Position numbers and translations under genes: made by a program. From JBGSKV01 sp041740975 (lineage in GTDB: Bacteria > Bdellovibrionota_B > Oligoflexia > Oligoflexales > JALZUQ01), in assembly GCA_041740975.1 (NCBI GenBank), contig JBGSKV010000108.1, forward strand, positions 1 to 12,183: DNA of 12,183 nt. The letters are read 5' to 3'. This document shows, in pieces, positions 1 to 7,414 of the stretch. The notes under the pieces are model-generated. The model was not told the origin of the DNA. It saw nothing but the letters and a program-made list of their open reading frames with translations, and did no database searches. How positions within the stretch are numbered: position 1 is the stretch's first letter; each line of letters starts with the position of its first letter.

Positions 1-16
1 ATTAAAGTGATTTGCG

Positions 17-346
17 TTAGAGGCCCGGGACAGAGTAGTCGTCGAGCTCAATCTCTAAGTCCCCGAAAATACGTGTCTGGCAAGCCAGGCGCTCATTGGG
101 AGCGGCTTTCATCGCATTCAGGAAATCCTTCTCCCCGGCGGTGGGTTTGCTGAGGTTTTCCATACCGCTGACGACTCGAAACATGCAGATTCCACAATCC
201 GCTTCACGACAATCGAACTCGATCGAGGTTTGGTGCTTTGTGCACAGCGCTTGAAAACCCATACCGCGACGCACCGAAAAATCTTCCGAGCTTTGCGTCG
301 AAAGATTGCGAATCGTCACTTTTGCCTGAGACTGTTCATCCGTCAT
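17..346 (-). CDS. [2Fe-2S] plant-type ferredoxin
   Basis: A 109-residue protein with the cysteine pattern of plant-type [2Fe-2S] ferredoxins: Cys46-x4-Cys51-x2-Cys54 and a distant Cys89 in the segment LACQTRIFGDLEI. These four would bind one iron-sulfur cluster in a beta-grasp fold. No signal peptide or membrane segment is seen, so it should be a cytoplasmic one-electron carrier. Its length is normal for the family. The ATG overlaps the stop of the upstream peroxidase gene by four bases (ATGA), and the only GGAGG upstream lies about 16 bases away, so translation is probably coupled to the peroxidase gene. The redox partner is not shown by the sequence. Pairing with a gene for an exported haem protein is odd, because the two products should sit on opposite sides of the membrane. 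The family call is firm; the role is unknown. Confidence 0.93.
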   Translation of the reverse strand: MTDEQSQAKVTIRNLSTQSSEDFSVRRGMGFQALCTKHQTSIEFDCREADCGICMFRVVSGMENLSKPTAGEKDFLNAMKAAPNERLACQTRIFGDLEIELDDYSVPGL

Positions 347-1800
347 AAACTTAGATCCGTAACCTCCGAAGAAAGCGACTCGAGGAACGCCTTCAGTTGC
401 TCCCTTTGTTTAACACTGAGATTTAGGGGTTGCAAACTTTCCTCTCGGTGGCCGATCGCCGGTGTATCCTTAAGGTGCTGATAGTGATCCAGGACCTCGT
501 CAAGAGTTTGGGCGCGGCCATCGTGTAAGTAGGGTGCGGTTTTGGCGACGTTGCGCAAGCTAGGAGTTTTGAAGGCGCCGACCAACTCGAAAGCTTCCGA
601 GTTCAAGAAGTCTAGCTCCTGGCAGGCTTCGCTCCTTTGTTTTTCAGAGTCAGATATGGCTAGGTACTCGCCCACGCAGTTAAATGGATCTCGTAGGGCC
701 AAAAGAACGCCTTCCGCTCGGCCAAGTTCGGGAAGTTTTTGGCCTTTAAAAAGCGGCAAACCAATATTATGGAACTGATCATCCGTCAGTCGACTGCCGT
801 TGTGGCAAAGGTCACAGTTACTTTTCAAAAAGACTTCAAGTCCTGAGTATTCCTCGGGGCCGAAACCATCGACAAAAGCTTCGTGTGGGAAATTCGTTTT
901 GCGAAGATTTCTGACAAACCCATCAAAGGGCGAGTCGATGGCAATAATATTTTTTTCGTAGTTGGCAATAGCAACGCCAACGTTGGCAACGACCCTCTTC
1001 AATGCGGACTGGACAGACTCAGGAAGCATCACAAAATTTTGCGTCCATTCATTCGGAACATCGATCAAAGCAGTACTTAATTTTTCAGCCGCCATTTCCG
1101 TTGGCTTCTTTTGTTCAGCTTGCGCAGCCTCCAGAAGCTGGCGTAGCGTTTGATACTCGACCGTGGAAAGCACATATGCGGCTACTTCTGGCGAGATAAG
1201 AAGGGGAGTGGCAGGTGGCGTAGCATCTTGCTTCAAAACTTCTGCTGTTAAGTCTTCTGGCCATGAGCCAAAAAAAGTTTCGTATTCTTTGCTGTAGTTT
1301 TCGCGTATTTGGCGGGCAATTCCTGAAAAACTCAGCCCCTGTTCCATAGGATGTGTGAAAGGGCCAAGCGTTTGGGAGGCCAAAGAATCGGCACGACCGT
1401 TCCAGAAAAACCAATTCTGAAACCGACTATTCACAATGGATTGAGCGTTCTTCGTAACCAAGCCCAGGCCGATCGAAATTGGTTTGCCATCGGTAAAATG
1501 CAACTCAGGAACATGGCATGTCGCACAAGAAACCTGCGAGTTTTTGGACAGGCGCGGATCAAAGAACAATTGGCGTCCCCACATCGCCATGTCTTTTTGC
1601 AAAGGCAGATGTGCCGCCGCGTGTTCTCCTTCCGAAAAGCCGAACGTCATGGCGAGGTTTCTTATTTCTCTTGTATTGATCACTCGCTGTGTTGGTTTCT
1701 TAGAAAGTGGAAAGAAAAACCAAAAAGCAGAGCCGGCAAGAAGCAACATCGCGAGGCTTCGCAGGATTAGGTTTCTTTTTGTGCTGGCTCTACGATCCAT
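343..1800 (-). CDS. Di-heme cytochrome c peroxidase / MauG-family protein, membrane-anchored
   Basis: A 485-residue protein with an N-terminal hydrophobic segment (about residues 11-32) acting as an uncleaved anchor or signal, so the bulk lies in the periplasm. Two c-type haem motifs are visible: Cys92-A-T-Cys95-His96 and Cys329-D-L-Cys332-His333. Other family landmarks are FWNGRADSL (132-140), HPMEQ (150-154, with the likely catalytic-region Glu153), LTDDQFHNIGLP (338-349), FKTPSLRN (410-417) and PYLHDG (423-428). At the place where classical peroxidases carry a Met haem ligand, the local sequence is TLDEVLDHY, giving Tyr440, as in MauG-like members; this alignment was made by eye. The haem-to-haem spacing of 237 residues exceeds the roughly 146 of the Pseudomonas enzyme; the extra part is mainly about 175-265. 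Cys375 and Cys393 may form a disulfide. It may reduce peroxide with electrons from cytochrome c, or oxidise another substrate. AGAGGG lies 12 bases before the ATG. Confidence 0.93.
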   Translation of the reverse strand: MDRRASTKRNLILRSLAMLLLAGSAFWFFFPLSKKPTQRVINTREIRNLAMTFGFSEGEHAAAHLPLQKDMAMWGRQLFFDPRLSKNSQVSCATCHVPELHFTDGKPISIGLGLVTKNAQSIVNSRFQNWFFWNGRADSLASQTLGPFTHPMEQGLSFSGIARQIRENYSKEYETFFGSWPEDLTAEVLKQDATPPATPLLISPEVAAYVLSTVEYQTLRQLLEAAQAEQKKPTEMAAEKLSTALIDVPNEWTQNFVMLPESVQSALKRVVANVGVAIANYEKNIIAIDSPFDGFVRNLRKTNFPHEAFVDGFGPEEYSGLEVFLKSNCDLCHNGSRLTDDQFHNIGLPLFKGQKLPELGRAEGVLLALRDPFNCVGEYLAISDSEKQRSEACQELDFLNSEAFELVGAFKTPSLRNVAKTAPYLHDGRAQTLDEVLDHYQHLKDTPAIGHREESLQPLNLSVKQREQLKAFLESLSSEVTDLSL

Positions 1801-1833
1801 GATAGGCTAAATCCCTCTAGAATCAGTCAATTT

Positions 1834-1838
1834 GGAGG
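1834..1838 (+). promoter_or_regulatory. Ribosome binding site deciding the start of the YtkA-like gene
   Basis: GGAGG ends eight bases before the ATG at 1847, an ideal spacing. A longer reading from a TTG at 1832 would put this Shine-Dalgarno sequence inside the coding region and would add five residues before a normal signal peptide, so the ATG at 1847 is preferred. Confidence 0.8.
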
Positions 1839-1846
1839 CTGCCATA

Positions 1847-2254
1847 ATGCAAAATATATTCGCTTTACGATTTTTACCACTCATAGCTGCGGTTTTTACG
1901 GCTTCGCCAGTCTTAGCGGACCAGGTACTTAGTCTCAAGTATGCCAATCCTGCCACAGAAGTGGTGATCGTTTATGACAAGAAAGCGGAAACTCGCATTC
2001 CCATGAACAAATTGGTCGCACTCAAGGCCACGGTGAAAAGCAACGAAGAGCTAAGTTTGACATCATTCGATGCAGTGATGCCAGAACATAAGCATGGCAT
2101 GCTCACGAAGGCAGTCGTCAAGAAACTTCCGAAAAATGCCTACGAGATTTCCGGAATCAAGCTTCATATGCCTGGCCGCTGGGTCATACTTGTGAATCTT
2201 GCGGATAAAAAAGGCAAAGTCTATACGCTAACTGAAAATTATGTGGCTTATTGA
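1847..2254 (+). CDS. Exported YtkA/FixH-like protein with Met/His motifs
   Basis: A 135-residue protein with a clear signal peptide (hydrophobic residues 4-23, likely cleavage after Val-Leu-Ala24), leaving a periplasmic domain of about 110 residues. The core reads as a YtkA-like/FixH-like beta domain: MPEHKHGM at 78-85, then the typical ending LHMPGRW at 106-112 followed by a hydrophobic strand. Met78, His81, His83, Met85, His107 and Met108 could form a Cu(I) site, as in other small periplasmic copper carriers, but metal binding is inference. The gene lies 157 bases before the oxidase operon in the same direction, and 46 bases separate its ATG from that of the divergent peroxidase gene. This context suggests a role in copper handling or assembly for the oxidase. 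It could instead be a structural beta-sandwich protein of unknown role. Confidence 0.72.
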   Translation: MQNIFALRFLPLIAAVFTASPVLADQVLSLKYANPATEVVIVYDKKAETRIPMNKLVALKATVKSNEELSLTSFDAVMPEHKHGMLTKAVVKKLPKNAYEISGIKLHMPGRWVILVNLADKKGKVYTLTENYVAY

Positions 2255-2278
2255 TTAATATATAAGCTTGTTCTTCAT

Positions 2279-2306
2279 TTGTTATTTTAAGAATTTTTAG
2301 TAGTAT
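2279..2306 (+). promoter_or_regulatory. Candidate sigma70-type promoter of the oxidase operon
   Basis: TTGTTA (2279-2284) and TAGTAT (2301-2306) are separated by 16 bases in the AT-rich gap of 157 bases before subunit II. The match is partial, four or five of six bases in each box, and no operator was recognised. The remainder of the gap shows no gene. AGAGG, about five bases before the ATG at 2412, is the ribosome binding site for subunit II. Confidence 0.3.
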
Positions 2307-2411
2307 GTCGAAATTGTAAAAAAATATGGTTTCCCTTATTCATGTTGGGTTAGTTGAAGAGTTAGAAGTACTTGTATTGATTTGAAGTGACTTTCTCCAG
2401 GTAGAGGCCTA

Positions 2412-3464
2412 ATGAACGCAAAGCTTGTGAAGTACCTAGTCGGTATTGTTTCGGTTGGATTGGGAGCGTTGTTGTCAGGGTGCTTTGATGTCGTCCCTAT
2501 GACCACGGTTCATCCGGTGACCCAAGAGGGCGCCGACATTATGACAGTCTATAAAATCACAACGTGGATCAGCGTTGCGATTTTTTTCGCGGTTTCGATA
2601 CCTATATGTATCGCACTTTATCGCTTTCGTGAAAAACCGGGTGACGAGTCGATTCCGGAACAGGTTCACGGAAATGCGTTCCTAGAATTCCTTTGGACTG
2701 TGATTCCAGTCGTTTTACTTCTCATAATCGCTATCCCCACTTGGCAAGTTATTTTCAAGCAAGCCAAACCATTCCCCGAAGGTCAGTCGCTTAAAGTTGA
2801 AGTGATTGGTCATCAGTGGTGGTGGGAGTTCCGCTACCCTGAACTCGGCATTGTCACGGCTAACGAACTACACCTTCCCGAAAATACAAACATCACTCTT
2901 GATCTCACGTCCGCAGACGTCATCCATAGTTTTTGGGTGCCGCGTTTTGGGGGCAAAGTCGATACGGTTCCAGGTCACAACAATCCCATGTATTGGGTGA
3001 CTCCAACTGCGTCAGACACGCCGGGTGGGGATTATTATCAAGGTCAGTGTGTGGAGCTTTGCGGTCTATCCCATGCTTTGATGCGCTTTCAAGCGGTCAT
3101 CCACAAGAAAGACGAATTTGATCGTTGGGCAAAAACTTACAACGAGCCACCAAAAGTCGTAACGTCGCTTGAGAAAAAAGGCGATCAGATCTTTCATACG
3201 ATTTGTCAGGCCTGTCATGCGATTAGTGGCACAGCTTCGGCGCAAATCCCTGGACCAAAAATTGGTCCGGACCTTTCGAACTTCGGAAACCGCCGCACTT
3301 TGGGGGCGGGGACTCTTGAGAACAATCAAGAGAATTTATTTAAATGGGTCAAAGACTCGACTTCCGTCAAGCCAGGTTCTCTGATGGGAAATCTTGGTTT
3401 GGATGATGAGTCGGTCAGAGCAGTAAACGCATATATTCGTAATTCTACGGTGAAGGTGTACTAA
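2412..3464 (+). CDS. coxB: Cytochrome c oxidase subunit II, caa3 type, lipoprotein with C-terminal cytochrome c
   Basis: A 350-residue subunit that takes electrons from the cytochrome c pool and passes them through CuA to subunit I. It starts with a lipoprotein signal peptide whose lipobox is LSGC (Cys24). Two membrane helices follow, about 46-70 and 92-114. The GHQWWWEF segment (133-140) is the aromatic patch for electron entry. CuA ligands are visible: His172, Cys213, Glu215, Cys217, His221 and Met224. A cytochrome c domain is fused at the C terminus, with Cys265-Q-A-Cys268-His269 and a likely axial Met325 in PGSLMGNLG; this fusion defines the caa3 type. Its stop codon abuts the ATG of subunit I. 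The family and type are certain. Confidence 0.97.
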   Translation: MNAKLVKYLVGIVSVGLGALLSGCFDVVPMTTVHPVTQEGADIMTVYKITTWISVAIFFAVSIPICIALYRFREKPGDESIPEQVHGNAFLEFLWTVIPVVLLLIIAIPTWQVIFKQAKPFPEGQSLKVEVIGHQWWWEFRYPELGIVTANELHLPENTNITLDLTSADVIHSFWVPRFGGKVDTVPGHNNPMYWVTPTASDTPGGDYYQGQCVELCGLSHALMRFQAVIHKKDEFDRWAKTYNEPPKVVTSLEKKGDQIFHTICQACHAISGTASAQIPGPKIGPDLSNFGNRRTLGAGTLENNQENLFKWVKDSTSVKPGSLMGNLGLDDESVRAVNAYIRNSTVKVY

Positions 3465-5345
3465 ATGGAATGCGGTGGATTTACCTTTCTCGAAATGATG
3501 AAGCCCCTTGCGATTGTTTTCGTAATCGCATTTGGAATTTTGGCAGTTTGTACTCGCAGAGATATGTGGAGTTGGATCACGACCGTCGATCATAAGCGGG
3601 TCGGTATCCTATACGGCCTTTCGGCGCTTCTTTTTATGGTGATCGGTGGGACCGAAGCCCTATTGATGCGAACTCAGCTTTTGATGCCAAACAATGAATT
3701 CTTATCGGCAAAAATTTATAACGGCATGGTCACCATGCACGGCACCACCATGATCTTCCTCGTGATCATGCCTCTTAGCGCCGCTTTCTTTAACTACTTG
3801 ACTCCTCTTATGATTGGCGCGCGTGACGTTGCCTTCCCGAGACTAAACGCACTGAGCTACTGGATTTTCTTGTTCGGTGGTTTGTTGATGCATTGCAGTT
3901 TTATCGTTAACCAAATCCCAAACTCTGGGTGGTTCGGTTACGCAAATTTGACCTCATGTCAGTACACGGCTGATGCGTCGGTAGACTTTTGGGCGATGGG
4001 ACTTCAGGTTTTAGGTTTGGCTTCCTTGATCGCCGCCATTAACTTCTTTGTGACGATCCTCAACATGCGCGCGCCGGGGATGACTCTCCTGAAAATGCCA
4101 ATTTTCATTTGGACGACTCTGGTCACGCAGGTTCTTTTGATTTTCGCCTTGCCGGTCATCACCATTGCTCTTGTCATGATCACGTTTGACCGCAAGTTTG
4201 GTACGGGTTTTTTCAATCCGGGCCAGGGTGGCGATGTTTTGATGTGGCAGCATTTGTTCTGGGTTTTTGGCCATCCCGAAGTTTATATTTTGATTCTTCC
4301 GGGCATGGGCATCGTTTCTGAGATTCTTGCGACATTCTCGAAAAAGCCGCTCTTCGGTTACAGCGTTATGGTTTATTCGTCCTGCGCCATTGGCTTCTTA
4401 GGCTTTGCCGTGTGGGCGCATCATATGTTTACGGTTGGTATGGGTCCTTGGGCCAACGCGATTTTCTCGGCGGCAACCATGTTGATTGCGGTTCCGACGG
4501 GTGTCAAAATCTTTAACTGGATTATGACTCTTTGGGGCGGACATATTCGTTTCACGACAGCAAACCTTTTTGCGATTAGTTTTATTGCGATGTTCACGAT
4601 GGGTGGCCTTTCGGGCATCATGCACTCGTCCCCACCTATTGACTCACAACATCAAGACTCGTACTTCGTCGTAGCGCATTTTCATTATGTTCTTTACGGT
4701 GGATCGATCATGGCTTTGTTTGGTGGGATTTATTATTGGTTCCCCAAAATCAGCGGTCGATACATGAATGAAACCCTCGGGAAAATTCAGTTCTGGCTTT
4801 ATATGATCGGCTTCAACCTGACTTTCTTTCCGATGCACTTTCTGGGTGTGCAGGGTATGCCACGACGTAACTTCACTTACGCCGCGGATCAAGGTTGGAA
4901 CTTATGGAACCTCGTTTGCACGATGGGTGCCTACATGACCGCTGTCGGTGGAATTGTTTTCGCAGTAAACGTTCTGTACGGATTGTTCCGCGGCAAAAAA
5001 GCTGTGGGTGACGATTGGAACGGCCGGACTTTGGAGTGGGCGATCTCTTCTCCGCCGCCGATTTATAACTTTGCAGTTGAGCCAACCGTTTCGCACTTGG
5101 ACGAGTGGTGGCATTTGAAATATGACGAAAACGGCAAACGCCGCCCTGGCGTAGAAATTGAGGCGCATGTCGATCCGGCGACGATTCATCTACCTGGCCC
5201 TTCTTATTTTCCGATCTTGCTGGCGTTTGGTATACTTCTAGGAGCAGTGGGATTTTTTGTCACGCCAGGTGGCCTTTACGTTAGTTTAGTGGGCGTCGTG
5301 TTGATGATTGGCTCAAGCTACGGCTGGGCTTTTGAGAAAACTTAG
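3465..5345 (+). CDS. ctaD: Cytochrome c oxidase subunit I (A1-type, caa3)
   Basis: A 626-residue catalytic subunit that reduces oxygen to water and pumps protons. Haem a ligands are His92 and His407, haem a3 ligand His405, and CuB ligands His270, His319 and His320. Tyr274 in GHPEVY is the cross-linked tyrosine. Proton paths look complete: D-channel Asp121, Asn110, Asn128 and Glu272, and K-channel Lys348. Glu272 and Tyr274 place it in the A1 class. The ATG directly follows the stop of subunit II, with GAAGG eight bases upstream, so translation is coupled. Two features extend the usual core: a hydrophobic segment at about 12-29 ahead of the canonical WSWITTVDHKR, and a pair of C-terminal helices (about 581-620) after a soluble loop, the latter common in caa3 enzymes. 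Confidence 0.98.
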   Translation: MECGGFTFLEMMKPLAIVFVIAFGILAVCTRRDMWSWITTVDHKRVGILYGLSALLFMVIGGTEALLMRTQLLMPNNEFLSAKIYNGMVTMHGTTMIFLVIMPLSAAFFNYLTPLMIGARDVAFPRLNALSYWIFLFGGLLMHCSFIVNQIPNSGWFGYANLTSCQYTADASVDFWAMGLQVLGLASLIAAINFFVTILNMRAPGMTLLKMPIFIWTTLVTQVLLIFALPVITIALVMITFDRKFGTGFFNPGQGGDVLMWQHLFWVFGHPEVYILILPGMGIVSEILATFSKKPLFGYSVMVYSSCAIGFLGFAVWAHHMFTVGMGPWANAIFSAATMLIAVPTGVKIFNWIMTLWGGHIRFTTANLFAISFIAMFTMGGLSGIMHSSPPIDSQHQDSYFVVAHFHYVLYGGSIMALFGGIYYWFPKISGRYMNETLGKIQFWLYMIGFNLTFFPMHFLGVQGMPRRNFTYAADQGWNLWNLVCTMGAYMTAVGGIVFAVNVLYGLFRGKKAVGDDWNGRTLEWAISSPPPIYNFAVEPTVSHLDEWWHLKYDENGKRRPGVEIEAHVDPATIHLPGPSYFPILLAFGILLGAVGFFVTPGGLYVSLVGVVLMIGSSYGWAFEKT

Positions 5346-5366
5346 CAGTTTAAGAGGGCTTTTGCC

Positions 5367-6026
5367 GTGAGCGATTCAGGACATAACGCAGCAGCACATG
5401 ACATAGCAGCATCAGGACATGCCGATCACGGGCATGATGATCATGGCGCAGGTCATCACTATACGGTGACAGGAGTCGACAATCGTAAGTTCGCGATGTG
5501 GACCTTGATTGGTTCAGAGTGCTTTCTTTTCGGTGCTCTCATTATCAACTATGTTATCAACTCCGGCAAAGGTACTGACAAACTCACGCCACAGAATATC
5601 TACAACATCGATTTGACGACGATCAGTACTTTTATTCTTTTGATGAGTTCGGTTGCCATGGTTTTGGCGTTGGACGCTTGCGGGAAGAAAGAACTCAACA
5701 AGTTCCGCCTTTGGACTTTCGTGGTCGTACTTTTTGGCGCGATGTTTTTAGGCTGCCAGGTTTACGAGTTTCAACATTTTTATCATTTGGGTTTAGGACT
5801 CTCGACGAATAATTTTGGCTCCAGTTTTTATCTTTTGACTGGATGTCACGGTGCGCACGTTGCCGTGGGCGTCATGATTATGAGCTCGGTGCTGATCCGT
5901 TCGTTTATGAATCCGAAGTGGTTTGATTCGATTGTGGTCGAAGTCACAGGACTTTATTGGCACTTTGTCGATGTTATCTGGATTATTATTTTTACAGTTG
6001 TTTATTTACTAGTTTACGTCATTTAA
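5367..6026 (+). CDS. coxC: Cytochrome c oxidase subunit III
   Basis: A 219-residue membrane protein with five predicted helices (about 43-65, 85-105, 113-134, 142-167 and 196-219), the five-helix form usual in caa3-type enzymes. Family landmarks are GSECFLFGALI (49-59), GCHGAHVAVG (159-168) and YWHFVDVIWIIIF (197-209). It stabilises subunit I and its proton uptake. The start is a GTG with AGAGGG eight bases upstream, 21 bases after subunit I. The first 31 residues are rich in histidine (His6, 11, 18, 21, 23, 26, 30 and 31), a soluble tail that might bind copper or other metals, although a metal role is inference. Confidence 0.96.
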   Translation: MSDSGHNAAAHDIAASGHADHGHDDHGAGHHYTVTGVDNRKFAMWTLIGSECFLFGALIINYVINSGKGTDKLTPQNIYNIDLTTISTFILLMSSVAMVLALDACGKKELNKFRLWTFVVVLFGAMFLGCQVYEFQHFYHLGLGLSTNNFGSSFYLLTGCHGAHVAVGVMIMSSVLIRSFMNPKWFDSIVVEVTGLYWHFVDVIWIIIFTVVYLLVYVI

Positions 6027-6049
6027 ACGTTGATGAGGTCAAGGTAGCC

Positions 6050-6331
6050 GTGTCAGAAAAGCATGCAACAGTAAAATTATATTGGATCATTTGCGTTGTG
6101 CTCTGCCTCATTACGGCTGCGGAATGGGCGGTTTTCCAGTTGGAACATTTACGCGGCAATGCGATGTTTATGATACCGGCGCTCGTGATCATGTCGATTG
6201 TAAAGTTTATTTTGGTTTGCGGCTGGTATATGCACTTGCGCTACGACCATCCCATGTTAATAAAGTACTACCTCTCGGCGATCTTCCTATCTGGTGCCAC
6301 CGTTTTCGCCTTGGGAGTGCTTCTCTCTTAG
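6050..6331 (+). CDS. Cytochrome c oxidase subunit IV (prokaryotic, small)
   Basis: A 93-residue protein with three predicted helices (about 9-30, 40-60 and 72-92) and the family signature around IVKFILVCGWYMHLRYD (50-66), including Lys52 and the Met61-His62-Leu63 triplet. It belongs to the small prokaryotic subunit IV (COX4/CtaF-like) that stabilises caa3 and related oxidases. The GTG at 6050 is preferred, with GAGGTCAAGG ending five bases upstream. A longer reading from an ATG at 5957 lies inside the subunit III gene in another frame and adds unrelated residues, so it was rejected. It follows subunit III by 23 bases and precedes the CtaG-like gene by 24, so it belongs to the same operon. Confidence 0.9.
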   Translation: MSEKHATVKLYWIICVVLCLITAAEWAVFQLEHLRGNAMFMIPALVIMSIVKFILVCGWYMHLRYDHPMLIKYYLSAIFLSGATVFALGVLLS

Positions 6332-6344
6332 AAGCTTTCACTTT

Positions 6345-6348
6345 AAGG
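6345..6348 (+). promoter_or_regulatory. Ribosome binding site supporting a TTG start for the CtaG-like gene
   Basis: AAGG sits seven bases before the TTG at 6356. An in-frame TAA at 6344-6346 leaves no room for an earlier start, and the next in-frame Met is Met86, after the first membrane helices. The TTG is therefore the most likely start. Confidence 0.6.
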
Positions 6349-6355
6349 TCAATCT

Positions 6356-7234
6356 TTGTTTTCCTCAGTCGCCTACGGGCACGAACTTTATGAGCCATTG
6401 CCGGAAGGTCTCTTTCAGCTAAAGTTAGACTGGGATCCCACTCTTATTTTCTTCGTGCTTGTCGGATATTTTTACATCCGCGGACTCAGGCGTTTCAAAA
6501 ACCGAAAACCCGTCCGAACGTGGCAGATTTGGTGCTTTTTCACCGGCCTTTTCGTTCTTATCGCCGCACTGGTGCCGCCCATCGATCCATTGGCGGACCG
6601 ACTGTTCTTTATGCACATGGTGCAGCATTTATTGATCGTTCAAGTCGGGGTGCCGCTGCTGATTTTTGGTGTTCCGTATTTTGTGATTTTACGCGGGATG
6701 CCGATGTGGTTTCGCAGCTACGTTTATTTTCCATTGTTGCGAAATCGACCTTTTCAAAAAGTTTTGAAGTTTGTTTCCAAGCCGCTCGTGGCGCTCATAT
6801 TGTTTGAAGCCAATTTTATTTTTTGGCACATTCCGCTTTATTATAATCTGGCGTTGTTCAATGACGTGTGGCACATGCTCGAACATGCCTGCATGGCGCT
6901 GACCGCGATGCTTTTATGGCGAAACATCATTGACCCTTATCCGATGCGCGCCGTACTATCTTATCCCAGTCGGATTCTTTATTTGGCACTGATCACCGCC
7001 TCCGATATTATTTTAAGTTCGATTCTGACTTTTGCCGATCGCCCTCTTTACGGATATGAAGGCATTCCGCAACCCGAATGGTGGGTGTGGGGTTACGTAC
7101 AAGATCAGGCGCTTGGCGGCCTGATTATGTGGGTTCCAGGCGGATTTGTGTGGTTTGTCGCTATGACCGCATGCTTCTTTGTCTGGGCACGCAATGAACA
7201 GAGTCAGAGTATTCCTTCATCACGCAAATCATAA
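6356..7234 (+). CDS. ctaG: CtaG-family (caa3_CtaG) cytochrome oxidase assembly protein
   Basis: A 292-residue polytopic membrane protein with about seven predicted helices. It matches the caa3_CtaG family (unrelated in sequence to the Cox11-type protein also called CtaG): HMVQHLLIVQVGVPLL near His87 and His91, FWHIPLYY with His158, WHMLEHACM with His173 and His177, and the DQALGGLIMWVPGG segment at 250-263. In Bacillus this family is needed for active caa3 oxidase and is thought to help form the copper centre; the paired histidines in helices fit metal transfer, but the exact step is not known from sequence. It is the last gene of the oxidase operon and starts from TTG. No terminator is visible between its stop and the tRNA promoter 18 bases later. 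Confidence 0.9.
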   Translation: MFSSVAYGHELYEPLPEGLFQLKLDWDPTLIFFVLVGYFYIRGLRRFKNRKPVRTWQIWCFFTGLFVLIAALVPPIDPLADRLFFMHMVQHLLIVQVGVPLLIFGVPYFVILRGMPMWFRSYVYFPLLRNRPFQKVLKFVSKPLVALILFEANFIFWHIPLYYNLALFNDVWHMLEHACMALTAMLLWRNIIDPYPMRAVLSYPSRILYLALITASDIILSSILTFADRPLYGYEGIPQPEWWVWGYVQDQALGGLIMWVPGGFVWFVAMTACFFVWARNEQSQSIPSSRKS

Positions 7235-7251
7235 GTACCGCAATAGTTTCG

Positions 7252-7280
7252 TTGACTTTTTGTCGAGGGGTTTCTATATT
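7252..7280 (+). promoter_or_regulatory. Sigma70-type promoter of tRNA-Asp
   Basis: TTGACT (7252-7257) and TATATT (7275-7280) are separated by exactly 17 bases, each box matching the consensus at five of six positions. The expected start lies near 7287, about 14 bases before the mature tRNA. This is the strongest promoter seen in the window. Confidence 0.8.
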
Positions 7281-7300
7281 CCTCGTTCACACTTATCTGC

Positions 7301-7377
7301 GGGGGCGTAGTTAAGTTGGTTATAACGCCAGCCTGTCACGCTGGAGGCCGCGGGTTCGAGTCCCGTCGCTCCCGCCA
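7301..7377 (+). tRNA. tRNA-Asp (anticodon GUC)
   Basis: All four arms can be drawn. The acceptor stem pairs 7301-7307 with 7367-7373, including one G-U pair. The anticodon stem CCAGC (7328-7332) pairs with GCTGG (7340-7344) around the loop CTGTCAC, giving anticodon GTC at 7335-7337. The T arm is GCGGG-TTCGAGT-CCCGT. The discriminator is G73 (position 7374), the identity base of bacterial tRNA-Asp, and CCA is encoded at 7375-7377. The sequence closely resembles enterobacterial tRNA-Asp from memory. Confidence 0.97.
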
Positions 7378-7414
7378 TCTTCGTTTCTTTTTCCCGGATA
7401 CGTCGTCAAACTGC

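Noticed and set aside
2341..2411. FNR-like box before the oxidase operon (TTGAT half sites)
   Set aside because: Only half sites are present; no palindromic TTGAT-N4-ATCAA was found.
5957..6049. Longer start for subunit IV overlapping subunit III
   Set aside because: The added residues come from the shifted frame of the conserved subunit III end; the GTG at 6050 has a good ribosome binding site and gives the normal family length.
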